Below are positions 12,376 through 22,208 of a stretch of 64,000 nucleotides of DNA, one piece after another. The notes beneath the pieces are model-generated. The model ran no database searches. It was not told the DNA's origin and saw only the letters and a list, made by a program, of their open reading frames with translations. A program made the translations under genes and the position numbers. Numbering within the stretch: the first letter of the stretch is position 1; each line of letters begins with the position of its first letter. Source of the stretch: Pelobates cultripes (Eukaryota; Chordata; Amphibia; Anura; Pelobatidae); assembly GCA_933207985.1 (NCBI GenBank), contig OW240916.1, positions 133,166,834-133,230,833 of the forward strand, read 5' to 3'.

Positions 12376-13036
12376 TCCAAACCAGCTTCCTTCCTTAAGC
12401 TAAAGTTGTTTTGTGGACTAGTTTCCCTTTAACGCATTGATTTTATCTACTGGAATAGAACAAGTGCCAGAGAAGAGAGTCCCAAATTCATTAAACTTTA
12501 GAAAATATCCTGATCAGATTTTTGCCTTTTCTACCCCACTCCAGTGCATAAAGTAATAAGCAGTCACAGCTACTTCCAGGCACAGTTTGTTATGGTTGGG
12601 GAGGTGGGGGAGGGGGTGGTGTGGTGTGGTGTGTGTGTACCTTTATAGACAGGACATGCAGTGTCCTGTGGTGAAAAAAGTAAAGATTCTAAAAAAAAAC
12701 AAAAAAAAAAAAAACAACCTGTATGCCGCTTATATAAAGTAAAGCACATTTGTTCTGTGCACTGATTGCATGTGAAAATGCTCTATACATTAAAAATAAA
12801 ATAAAAAAAGTTACTTGAATCTCATTTTAGAGAGTTTGGTTTTAAAAATCCAATCTGATCAAGATAGATTAAAAGTAACATGAAGCATTCGGCAGAACTG
12901 ATTCAGTTTTTTTTTAGTACAAAAACGAGTTCTAGATTTGGAAGCAGAATTACATGCTAGTTAGTCTACTTTTCCTGTATATGGGTTGTACAAGACATCT
13001 GAGAAGTGGGTATTAGGTTGCTAGCAAGTGTTTTAT
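12376..13036. other. Unassigned intron sequence
   Basis: This contains a G/T-rich tract (12596-12640) and A-rich runs. Nothing else is recognisable. Confidence 0.35.
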
Positions 13037-13116
13037 TTAACCCCTCGAGTACACATGACATGTGTGACATGTCATGATTCCCTTTTATTCCAGAAGTTTT
13101 GTCCTTAAGGGGTTAA
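13037..13116. mobile_element. MITE family B
   Basis: The edges are TTAACCCCTCGAG and CCTTAAGGGGTTAA; the interior has acatgacatgtgtgacatgt, then cccttttattccag. Its right TTAA (13113-13116) is also the left TTAA of the next element, so one inserted at the other's boundary. Confidence 0.8.
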
Positions 13117-13705
13117 AGGGACACTATTCACCAGAACAACTACAGCTTATTGAATTTGTTCTGGTGAGTAGAATCATTACATTCAGGCTTTTTGCTGTAA
13201 ACACTGTCTTTTCAGAGAAAATGCAGTGTTTACATTACAGCCTAGTGATAACTTCACTGGCCTCCCCTCAGACGGCTGTTAGAGATCCTTCCTGGGTCAT
13301 GGCTGCCTAAAATGCATCCAAACATTCAGTATCTCCACCCTCTTCATGCAGACACTGAACTTTCCTCAGACATTCATTGATTCAATTCACCTCTATAAGG
13401 AGATGCTGATTGGCCAAGGCTGTGTTTGAATTGTGCTTGCTCTGCCCTTGATCTGCCTCCTTGTCAGTCTTAACCAATCCTATGGGAAAGCACTGTGATT
13501 GGATCAGGCCACCACCTCTGATGTCAGCAGACAGCTTGTTTTTCTGAGGCAAACAGCATGCAGAGCTACAGCTTCAGGCTTGAATACAAGTAAGATTTTG
13601 CTATATTTATTTAGAGAGACATGAAGGGCCCAGGGTGGTTAAATGGTGGTTTTAACACTATAGGGTCATGAATACAAGTTTCCTGACCCTATAGTGTTCC
13701 TTTAA
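13113..13705. mobile_element. MITE family D
   Basis: The left end is TTAAAGGGACACTATTCACC with a short subterminal hairpin (agaacaactac... / ...gttctggtga). The right end is TGACCCTATAGTGTTCCTTTAA. A second, split copy flanks the DIRS element (16090-16357 and 21626-21663). Confidence 0.75.
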
Positions 13706-13821
13706 ACACTAGAAGCAGATATACCTACAAACCTATGAACAATTATATGCCACAAGTTCACATAGGGAAACCTTAAAAAGTGAAACTAAACACCAAAACA
13801 GCGAAAACAAACAGTTTAGTT

Positions 13822-13899
13822 TTAACCCCTTAAGGACACGACTGAAATATTCCGTCATGATTCCCTTTTATTCCAAAAGTTGTGTCCTTAAGTGGTTAA
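13822..13899. mobile_element. MITE family B
   Basis: The edges are TTAACCCCTTAAGGACACG and GTGTCCTTAAGTGGTTAA; the interior repeats 'gtcatgattcccttttattc'. Confidence 0.75.
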
Positions 13900-14205
13900 G
13901 GACTATATGCTATGAATTTATTAAGTCCCAAAAAACAAACAAAAAAAAAAAAGATACACATGGCATATATAATTTCCATTATATGAGTGTCTAAAGAAAA
14001 GGACACAGAAATCCGCAAATTACCGAGTATGGGTATATGCAATATACACTTCGTAAGAAACCAAAAGAAAAAAACCATCAACTATTGCTTACACATTGCT
14101 GTAAGGAATATTGACAAAAGTGACCAGGTATAACCCTATTGGCAATTTGAAGAGAAGATGGCACACGTATGTGCGCCCAAGTGTGCCTTGAAGGAAACTA
14201 GAGTC

Positions 14206-14514
14206 CTAGCCCTCTGGGTCTGTATCATTACCAAATGGTAGTGCCTCCTGTGGAAGTAGTTGGTACCAGTGCCCATGTTCTTTGGAGTTGCCATGTTTCT
14301 GTGGAAAGGATATAGCCACTGTTACAGGCGTGATTGGCAGGCCCAATCTCAAGAAAATCTCTGGGTCATCGTATGAAGTCAGTGTGAGGGACTTTGCCAA
14401 GTGAGCCCTCCATACCCCAGTATTTAAACAGAGGCTTCTTTCAGCTTTCTGGCTACCAGTGTCAGTCTCCTCTGAGGTCACTATGAGGGGGGGAGACGGG
14501 GGAAGTTTGTCTAG
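14206..14514 (-). pseudogene. Unidentified minus-strand open frame
   Basis: About 100 codons are open on the minus strand, ending with a TAG just below 14206. Segments such as SYDDPEIFLRLGLP and HGHWYQLLPQEALPF have the mixed composition of real protein rather than a simple repeat. There is no ATG at the beginning. The frame is entered through a long pyrimidine stretch (cttcccccgtctcccccc, then tcatag) that looks like a splice acceptor near 14482. I recognise no domain. It could be a last exon of an unknown transcript, a fragment of a transposon polyprotein or chance. Confidence 0.25.
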
Positions 14515-15302
14515 CTACAAATGGACAGTCAAAGTGTGCAGAAATCACATTTTCATATACAGCAACAGTAGTGTTATCGATTAAGTATGTTGAGAATTTT
14601 AGGAGGTAACAGATGACATATGTCTATACAAAAGCATCTCACCTTAAGAGGATTGAAAGTGCTTTACACATGCTCTGATTAATCCAAGTTAGCAGCTTAT
14701 AAATGTTGCTCCTTTCACAAACCTTAGAATCCGAGCTGACCTTGCTTAACTTACAAACCTAGATCTCAGAATGTAAGGTGGCCGATTGGAGTTCAAAAAT
14801 TTATTAATAATTACAGGATCACAATTCCCAAAAGATCTGTACAGATCTTAGAAATACATCTGAAAGCTACAGTGCACATTCCTATGGGAGCAACCCCTTG
14901 AAAGGCACAGCAGTCACAGCAGTCAGGCATTACACATGGCAAGGTGTGCACCCTGCACAGTTATACAATGGCATCAGAGTACCCAAAATATTCATGGTTC
15001 AGATAAAGATACTGGCAAGACCATGCTATTAATTCACTATTATCCATCATGCAGGGGAAAACAAAAAACACAAAAACGAATTATATATACATTCGATAGT
15101 ATATTAAAATCACAACATTGCTCTCCCAAGCTATAAACTGACATCCTGTGCAGAATAAAGTCTTTCATAGCCTATCCTATCACAGAACATCAACCCCATA
15201 GCACTGGGTGACAGACTATTGTGTAAGTGAGCACCTATAATACAAGAGATGGCTTTCATTAAATAGTTATTCCCAAGTATCAGTGGCAGCAAGCTAAAGA
15301 CT
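14515..15302. other. Unassigned intron sequence
   Basis: No exon or transposon signature was recognised. Confidence 0.3.
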
Positions 15303-15530
15303 TATACAAGGTCTGTCCAGAAAGTTCAAAGCATGTAATAAAATAAACATTTATTAAAGATACAAGGAGCATTGTACAAAAGGACAATGATGCCTCAGTC
15401 CCCTTCAAAAGTAGGCAACCTGGGACCTCACAGATCTTCAGGCATCTTTTCCACAATTCAAACACTCAAAACACAATCCATTCTTGAATGGCAGTCAGCT
15501 TCGTAGTTACCCGAGTTTCATGAACTATCT
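15303..15530 (-). pseudogene. Mariner transposon 3' fragment (transposase C-terminus and TIR)
   Basis: On the minus strand the sequence reads towards a mariner-like terminal repeat (gaactttctggacagacctt, then gta, at a TA). Just upstream, pieces in different frames match the C-terminus of mariner transposase: TKLTAIQEW, then FELWKRC, then a frame change into SQVAYFEGD with stop. These resemble the family's conserved ending (W..C...YFEGD). The rest of the transposase is missing and the frame is broken, so it is dead. Confidence 0.6.
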
Positions 15531-15537
15531 GAAATCT

Positions 15538-15941
15538 TTAAAAAGGGTCACTCCAAGCACCCAGACCACTTCTGCCCATTGGAGTGGTCTGGGTGCCAAC
15601 TCCTATCACCCTTAACCCTGCAAGTGTAATTATAGCAGTTTTTATAAACTGCAATAACTACCTTGCAGGGTTAACTCCACCCCTAGTGGTTGTCTACTAG
15701 ACAGCCACTAGAGGGCACTTCCTGCTCTATAGCACAGAAAACCTGTGCTAGAGCGTTGCTGGACGTCCTCACGCTGTGTGATGACCTCCAGCGTCACTCA
15801 ATTCCCCATAGGAAAGCATTTTTCAATGCTTTCCTATGGGGAGCTCTAATGCGCATGTGTGGCATTGCCGCGCATGCGCATTAGGTCTGGGACCTGCAGG
15901 GCCAGGAAAATTGTTTTCCTGGCACTGGAGTTTCCCTTTAA
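15538..15941. mobile_element. MITE family A, diverged copy
   Basis: TTAA lies at both edges (15538-15541, 15938-15941). The ends are AAAGGGTCACTCCAAGCACC and GGCACTGGAGTTTCCCTT; a subterminal hairpin (gaccacttct / ggagtggtc) and the CCATAGGAAAGCATT palindrome are present. Confidence 0.75.
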
Positions 15942-16396
15942 TGGTGGTTTTAGTTTTGAGAAAAGTCAAAAGCTATATGGCACCAAATATTTCAAGAGAC
16001 CCTACCATCTTTGAAACATGTGCGCCACTTATTTGCGCTGCACTCATTTCAACATCCACAAAAGCCTTCTGAATCATCCAAAAATTGCTCTGCATGGAGA
16101 TGCTGAATTTCTCATAGAGATTCATTAAAATCAATGCATTTCTATGAGGACATGCGGAATGGCCAAGCTGGTGTTTGACCCCGCTCTGTTACAGGGAAGC
16201 ATTGGTTTGACTGAAATCTGCGACAGCAAGGTGGTGGATCAGAGCAGGCCAGTGCCAGCAGACCCGCAAGGCGCTGGAATTAAGGCAAATTCTTACCTTT
16301 TAAAGGGGCTAAGAGGGGAGCAAGCCACCTAAATGGTGGTTTTACCACTAGGGTCAGAAAGCTTACATTTCTACTTACTGTAAATTTATTTTTTCC

Positions 16397-16881
16397 TTAA
16401 AGGACCACTCCAGCTTAATGAAGTGGTCTGGGTGCCAGGTCCAGCTAGGGTTAACCCATTTTTTTAATAAACATAGCAGTTTCAGAGAAACTGCTATGTT
16501 TATTAATGGGTTAAGCCTTCCCCCAAAGCCTCTAGTGGCTGTCTCCTTGACAGCCACTAGAGGCACTTGCGTGCTTCTCACTGTGATTTTCACAGTGAGA
16601 GCACGCCAGCGTCCATAGGAAAGCATTATGAATGCTTTCCTATGCGACCGTCTGAATGCGCGCGCAGCTCTTGCCACGCGTGCGCATTCAGCCGACGTGG
16701 AGGAACTGAGGAGGAGAGAAGGAGGAGAGCTCTCCGCCCAGCGCTGGAAAAAGGTAAGTTTTACCCCTTTTCTCCCTTCCAGAGCCGGGCGGGAGGGGGT
16801 CCCTGAGGGTGGGGGCACCCTCAGGGCACTATAGTGCCAGGAAAACGAGTATGTTTTCCTGGCACTATAGTGGTCCTTTAA
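16397..16881. mobile_element. MITE family A inserted in the DIRS left terminus
   Basis: A complete copy: TTAAAGGACCACTCCAGC at one end, CACTATAGTGGTCCTTTAA at the other. DIRS sequence flanks it on both sides (tttattttttcc before, gattagaggcagtgct after). The same junction exists uninterrupted in the internal complementary region near 17080-17100, supporting TTAA as the duplicated target. Confidence 0.88.
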
Positions 16882-17184
16882 GATTAGAGGCAGTGCTTTA
16901 CAACAGGTATTTCTAATCTGGAGGGGAAAAAAAGGCAGGCAATCCCCAAATTTTCAAATACCTCACCCAATTAACTTTTGCACTATACAGTGCCTCTTAC
17001 CCCAAATAACCCCAAATACAAAAGCTGGGTAACTGCAAAAATTTAGTTTATTAGAACATCGGGGGGGGGAGTGAGCACAGCCTCTAATCTGCAGGAAAAA
17101 TAAATTTACGGTAAGTAAAAAATGTAAGCTTTTCCCTTCAGATTAGAGGCAGTGCTTCAGAACAGGGATAACCAAAGCAATCCC

Positions 17185-18403
17185 CTAAGGGCGGGACTCA
17201 TTGCACAACGGCTTGTAACATCTTGCGCCCAAAAGTTGCGTCTTCCGAGGCCAGTATGTCGAATTTGTAATTTTAAGTAAACGTGTGAAGAGATGACCAC
17301 GTGGCTGCAGAACAAATTTGAGATGGCATAACTGAAGTCTGCAGGGCCCAAGATGTGGACATATCTCTGGTAGAATGATCTTTAATGGAGATGGGTGCAG
17401 AAACGTTGGATGTGTAATAAGCAAAATTAATGAAGTCTTAACCATCTGGCCAGAGAGCCTTTTGAAGCCATCAAACAAGACAGTGTTAGATTTCCTAAAG
17501 GACTTTGTACTTTCCAGGTACTGCAGCAGAGATCTCAACATCCAGGCAGTAGAATTTGACTTCCAATGCATTAGAAGGCTGTTGGCAAAGTAGGTAAAAT
17601 TATTTCTTGATTGATGGTAGAGGAAGAACAAACCTTGGGAATAAAAGAAGGATCCAGCTTTACCACCACTTTGTCCTGATGAAAAAAAAAAGAAAAAAAA
17701 AAGAAAAAATTTGAATTAAGTTCTACCAATCTTTTGCCGAGGTAATAGCCACCAAAAACAAAGTCTTGAACGATAAAACCTTCAGAGAAAACTTTTCTAG
17801 AGGTTCAAACAGAGGTTCGCAGTGAGCTGATAAAACCAAATTAAGATCCCATGGAGGAAAGTTTCCCTGATGGTAGGAACCAATCGAGACAGCACCTTGA
17901 AAAATCTGGTGATTAGAATATTCGAAGCCGAACATCTGAACGAAAAACTAATAGCCGAAATTTTGACCTTGAGCATGGCTGGTTTCAGTCCTTTTGCAAA
18001 GCCCATCTGAAGGAAACCAAGGCTGTTTGGAATGGAAGTAGTTACGGGATTTTCTTTGACTTTAATACACCAACAACAAAACTTCCATATTCTGGAATAA
18101 ATCTTGGAAATAGATTCTTTTAGCAGCCATCAAAATCTTAACTTCAGGAGACAAACCTCTTCTCTTTAATATCTGGTATTCAGAAACCAGGCAGTCAATT
18201 TGAATTTCTTCATAGTCAGAAGTGGTACCATGGAGTATTTCTGTATGTCTGACAGGGGAAGTTTCCAAAAAGGTTGAACCGGGTATATTTCGGAGAACTC
18301 CGAACCAACTTCTCGGCCACCAAGGGAGAATTATGATCATGCTTACCTTTTCCATCCTGATCTTCTGTAGAATCCTGGATATAAGCAAAATAGGAAGAAA
18401 CAC
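17185..18403 (-). pseudogene. DIRS tyrosine recombinase remnant
   Basis: Translated in pieces on the minus strand. Near 17340-17400 the frame gives IKDHSTRDMSTSWAL, containing the HxxR catalytic motif (H-S-T-R). It continues with QICSAATWSSLHTFT, a stop codon, then NYKFDILASEDATFGR, where the Tyr fits the recombinase nucleophile. Upstream (about 17460-17530) is YLESTKSFRKSN, and near 18062-18180 LSPEVKILMAAKR begins the domain. The stop between HTF and the Tyr and several frame changes make it inactive. Confidence 0.8.
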
Positions 18404-18588
18404 AGGCTAGGCTAAGCTGAATTTCCATGGAATTGAAAGTCTATGATCTCTGGTCTGTCTGCGGGGTTCAAAGATGCAAATCTTGTTTTCTTGTTTGATC
18501 TTGAAGCCATAAAAGGTCTATTCTTGATAACCAAATTTCTTTGCTATTTGACTGAAGATCTGGGAAGAAAGGGACCAATCTGCTCGTT

Positions 18589-19149
18589 TTAAATGTTGAC
18601 TACAGAGATTCTGCCAGAACGTTGAATTATCCTTTTATGTGAACCGCTGAAATCGACAGAAGGTGAAACTGACCACAGCACGATTCTCAAACAAAGATTT
18701 TCCAAACCAGTCGACCTTGTTCCTCCTTGTTTGTTTATATACGCTATCGTAGAACTGTCTGACCTGATCTGGACCTTGTTCTGAAAGGCAACGAGAGCCA
18801 GCCAGAACGCCTTCAGTTCGAACTTCTTAAATCTTTCACTCGCCAAATTCCTTGTTTCTTCTTTTCTCCCAAATGAGCTTCCCAGCAGAGACCTCAGGCA
18901 TCTTAAAATTTTGAATGACTTCATTTGGAAAGAAAGGCCTGATTGCAGGAAACGCAACAAGGTCCACCAGAGAAAACTCTTCAGCGCCTGAGTTTTATAG
19001 GCATGTCCAAGCTGTACATTTACTTGTTCCAGAAGTTTTAAATGTTTCTTTGAAGAGGTCTCATTCTGGCCTTTGCCCAATTGACTGCTGGGATAGAGGC
19101 TGTGAAAAGACCCAGCAAACTCATTGATTCTCTGATGGAGCACAAACAT
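18589..19149 (-). pseudogene. DIRS RNase H region
   Basis: The open frame contains KAFWLALVAFQNKVQIRSDSS and then TIAYINKQGGTRS...LENLCLRIVLW, typical of the DIRS RNase H (RSD..T..AYIN.QGGTRS). The N-terminal half is out of the conserved frame. It ends at a stop, then passes to the recombinase region in another frame. Confidence 0.8.
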
Positions 19150-19199
19150 ATTGCTCTGAGGTTCTTAATAGCCAGAGCAATCTTTGTTTTTTCTTCTGG

Positions 19200-19970
19200 A
19201 AGATCGATCTTCATACAGACTGTCTATAATCAGACCCAGGAACTGAATTCTTTGGACTGGGACTAATTCTGACTTTCGAAAATTTATCAATCAACCATGA
19301 TTTTTTAGAGCCTCTAAATAAGGGATGACATTGATGCCTCTTCCCCTTAAATCTGCTGAAAGGACTACCAGAATCTTGGGGCTGAAAAAAAAAAAAAAAA
19401 AAAAAGAGCAAAAGGGAAGAGCTCTAAACTGCTAATGTAGCGTCTGACTCTGGAAGTGGATAGCGAACCTTAAGAATCTTTTGCTGGGTTCCGCGATGGC
19501 AATGTGTAAATAGGCGTCTTTTAGATCTAGAGATATCAGCCAATTGCCTGGTTGAATAATTTGAGTTGCAGACTTTGTTTCCATATGAAACAGATCTAGA
19601 ATGGGTCTGTAAGAACCTTGAATAAGTGTCCAGGAATCTTTTAGTTGCACCCTTTCTATTACATTCTTTTGAAGAAGCTTTGACACTTCTCCCATCAGAG
19701 CCTTTTCTGTCGCAGTCAAGTGGACTTAAGAGCATAAAAGTTATCTTTGTGATCTGATCGATCCAGATAGTAACCATTCCTTATCACTGAAAGATTCCAG
19801 CGATCCGAGATAGTTTTCTGCCAGCAATCCAGAAAGTGCGTGAGTCTTCCTCCAACAGGAATGGAGTCATAAGTTTCTATTCTTTTGTCAGAGAACTTTT
19901 CTTCTGTAATCAAACCCCTTCCTTTGTTGACCCCTGTATGAGTTTCTCCGAAAAGCCTTTTGCCCATCCT
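19200..19970 (-). pseudogene. DIRS reverse transcriptase remnant, catalytic block deleted
   Basis: Conserved pieces in order on the minus strand: LLQKNVIERVQ, GSYRPILDLFHMETKSAT, QIIQPGNWLISLDLKDAYLH and AIAEPSKRFLRFAIHF (19432-19719); then, after a poly-A/T run at 19384-19405, VLSADLRGRGINVIPYLEAL, KNHGWLI and SELVPVQRIQFLGLIID. The sequence passes from VIPYL directly to EALKNHG, so the YLDD catalytic block and about 20-25 following residues expected in DIRS are missing. Confidence 0.82.
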
Positions 19971-20541
19971 TCATTTATTTCAAAAGATCTAGTTTAGAAC
20001 CAAAAAGTCTGCCTGGTTGAAATGTAATTTCACATAGAGAATTTTTGGATGCTGAATCAGCTGACCAGCTTCTCAACCATACTGCTCTTCTTGCCACCGT
20101 AGCTAAACCCATAGTCTTAGTCGAGATATTCAGACTTTCAAGAGGAATCAACTAGGAAGTCAGATGCCAGCTTGATTTTTTTGTAACAAGATGATTGGAT
20201 CTTCTTTGGATTCACCTACATAAATCTTTTCTTATTCTTCCAGCCAATGTTTGTGCCTTTGCCACTGAAGTACCTGCAATCAGTGCTTTGGATTGAGATG
20301 CTGAGGAGACAGTTTCTTTAAGGAAGAATGGATAGGTTTTCCATGGCATCTTTCAAGCCACTCTAATCCCCTATAGGTAAAGTGGTAGTCTTTCCCAGCT
20401 GAGCTATGGGGACATCCACTGATGGTAAAGGGTTCAAGAGGCACTCTGGATCCTCACTGATGGAAAAGAGCTTTTAAAAAAAGTGTTTATAAATAAAAGG
20501 CTTCCTTCCTGGGAATTTCCATTCCCTTAGAATCAAATCCT

Positions 20542-21208
20542 TTAACTGTGGAGGAAAAGGAAAACCTTGGATTGCTTTCCTTTGCTCCTGAACTGTTCCT
20601 TAGCACCCATCAGACACTGGACTTCCTTTACCAGTTTTCCAATAGATTCCTTTTGAAAAGAAAATTCTTCATCAGAAGAATCACTAGAATCCCCATCTCT
20701 TGATTTTGACAGCGAAGATACAGAGCTTACGTCAGACAATTCCCATGATCTAGGCCTTTTTATTGGCCAGATTTTTACTGGAGAATCCTGGGAAGCAGAG
20801 GCCTGAGCAGACTGAATGGCTGCAATCTCCATTTCAACAAATGTTTGTTGCAGACTTTACTGGAACCAACTTAGGAAAGTAGTAATTTCCTATTTCTTTG
20901 CTTGCTCAGAAGCCTCTTTAAATACAATTGGAACAGATCTTTCCCTTATAGCTGTCTGGCATGGATTGGGAACATGCAGCGCAACTTAAATGTTTAGATT
21001 TCGCAGAACATTTCCCCCTCTCTGAAGCGCTCTGCAGTCTCAGGATTAGACATACTGAAGAAAAAAAAAAAAGAAAAGCTGAACAATATAAAACTTTACA
21101 ATTCAGGCTAGACTCACATAAGATAAAAGCAAAAATGCTTCCCTTAAATGGTCTCAAAGTGTGTTGGAGGGCAGGTGAGAACACACTTGCAACAGATTCG
21201 GAGTGCAC
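20542..21208 (-). pseudogene. DIRS gag-like ORF remnant
   Basis: Two minus-strand pieces. The N-terminal one ends with a cysteine cluster (LSCAACSQSMPDSYKGKICS, then NC) like the zinc-binding start of amphibian DIRS gag proteins. The second has a Ser/Asp/Glu-rich stretch (SSLSKSRDGDSSDSSDEEF). Stop codons and a frame change lie between them. Position at the 5' end of the minus-strand element supports the assignment. Confidence 0.6.
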
Positions 21209-22208
21209 CTGGCAAACAGTTGCTGCTGGTTAGTCTCTAAGTCTTGGAAACCAAAATTTGTGTTTCATCGCCAGAACCTACCAGCTAGCGTACGCATGTG
21301 CACCATAGTCTGCCCAGCATGGTATAGATAGAACCAAAATAAAAGCAGGGGAGATGCAGTCGTCCGGTGTGCTTACCCCTGGCAGGATATCCGAAAAGAA
21401 GCAGAGCCTCAGCCCTCATCATACTTCCGGAAAAAAAACCAAAAAAAAAAACCTGACACCCTCCTCTGCCGAAGGCAGGCAGAGAGCTGGGGCTGTTTGG
21501 GGTAAGAGGCACATTATAGTGAAAAAGGTAATTGGGGGAGGTATTTGAAAATTTAGGGGATTGCCTGCCTGTTTTTCCCTCCAGATTAGAAGCAGTGCTT
21601 TACAACATGGATTTCTAAAGGGAAAATACACATTTGTGCTCATGACCCTATAGTGTTCCTTTAATATTGGCCAATATTTACAACTAATATCACTCACCCG
21701 ATTACATGCCATGTTCTATTAACTCATTTGTCAACATCTCTGCCAACTATTGGTGTTACATCATGCCACCTGTGTGTTGAAAATACTCTGGGTTTTGAGA
21801 TTTTTGCAGTTTAATTTTTAATGGTTTTTTAAATTTCATCTGGTATGGGATTTGGTTGAATATGAACAGACAGCAGAATTCTGAAGGCTTAATATTGCAC
21901 CTCTATATAGATCTCTCTTTAAAAACAAGCTTATAAAAAAAAAAAATAAATAAATAAAAAAAATAAATAATAAGATCCTTGAGAGTTGCGTCTCTGCTTG
22001 AACTCTTCAGTTTGGATTCCACAATAGTCACTCTATTGAAACAGCTGTGACCAAAGTATCCAATGATTTAAAGTCTCGCGGCCATTACTCTATCCTAATT
22101 CTCCTTGATCTTTCTGCTGCCTTTGACACTTGATTATCAACCGCTTCTCATGCTCCATAAGCTCTGTCTACAAGATACTGCTCTCTCCTGGTGCTCCTCC
22201 CTCTTGTG

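Larger units (their letters stand above)
16358..21625 (-). mobile_element. DIRS-type tyrosine-recombinase retrotransposon, decayed
   Basis: On the minus strand the order is gag-like, reverse transcriptase, RNase H and tyrosine recombinase, all broken by stops and frameshifts. Near-terminal inverted repeats match (aatctggaggg...ggcaggcaatcccc at about 16914-16950; its complement at about 21540-21590). An internal complementary region (about 17078-17170) carries the left terminal sequence in reverse (aaatttacggtaag, aatgtaagctt) next to gattagaggcagtgctt. Such a region is diagnostic of DIRS elements. A family A MITE (16397-16881) is inserted in the left terminus. Edges are approximate, set by where the split family D MITE resumes. 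Confidence 0.88.
16090..21663. mobile_element. MITE family D copy split by the DIRS element
   Basis: The left portion (about 16090-16357) ends '...aatggtggttttaccactagggtca'-like. The right portion (about 21626-21663) resumes '...gctcatgaccctatagtgtt' and ends in CCTTTAA. In the intact copy at 13113-13705 these sequences lie about 20 bp apart. Confidence 0.65.
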
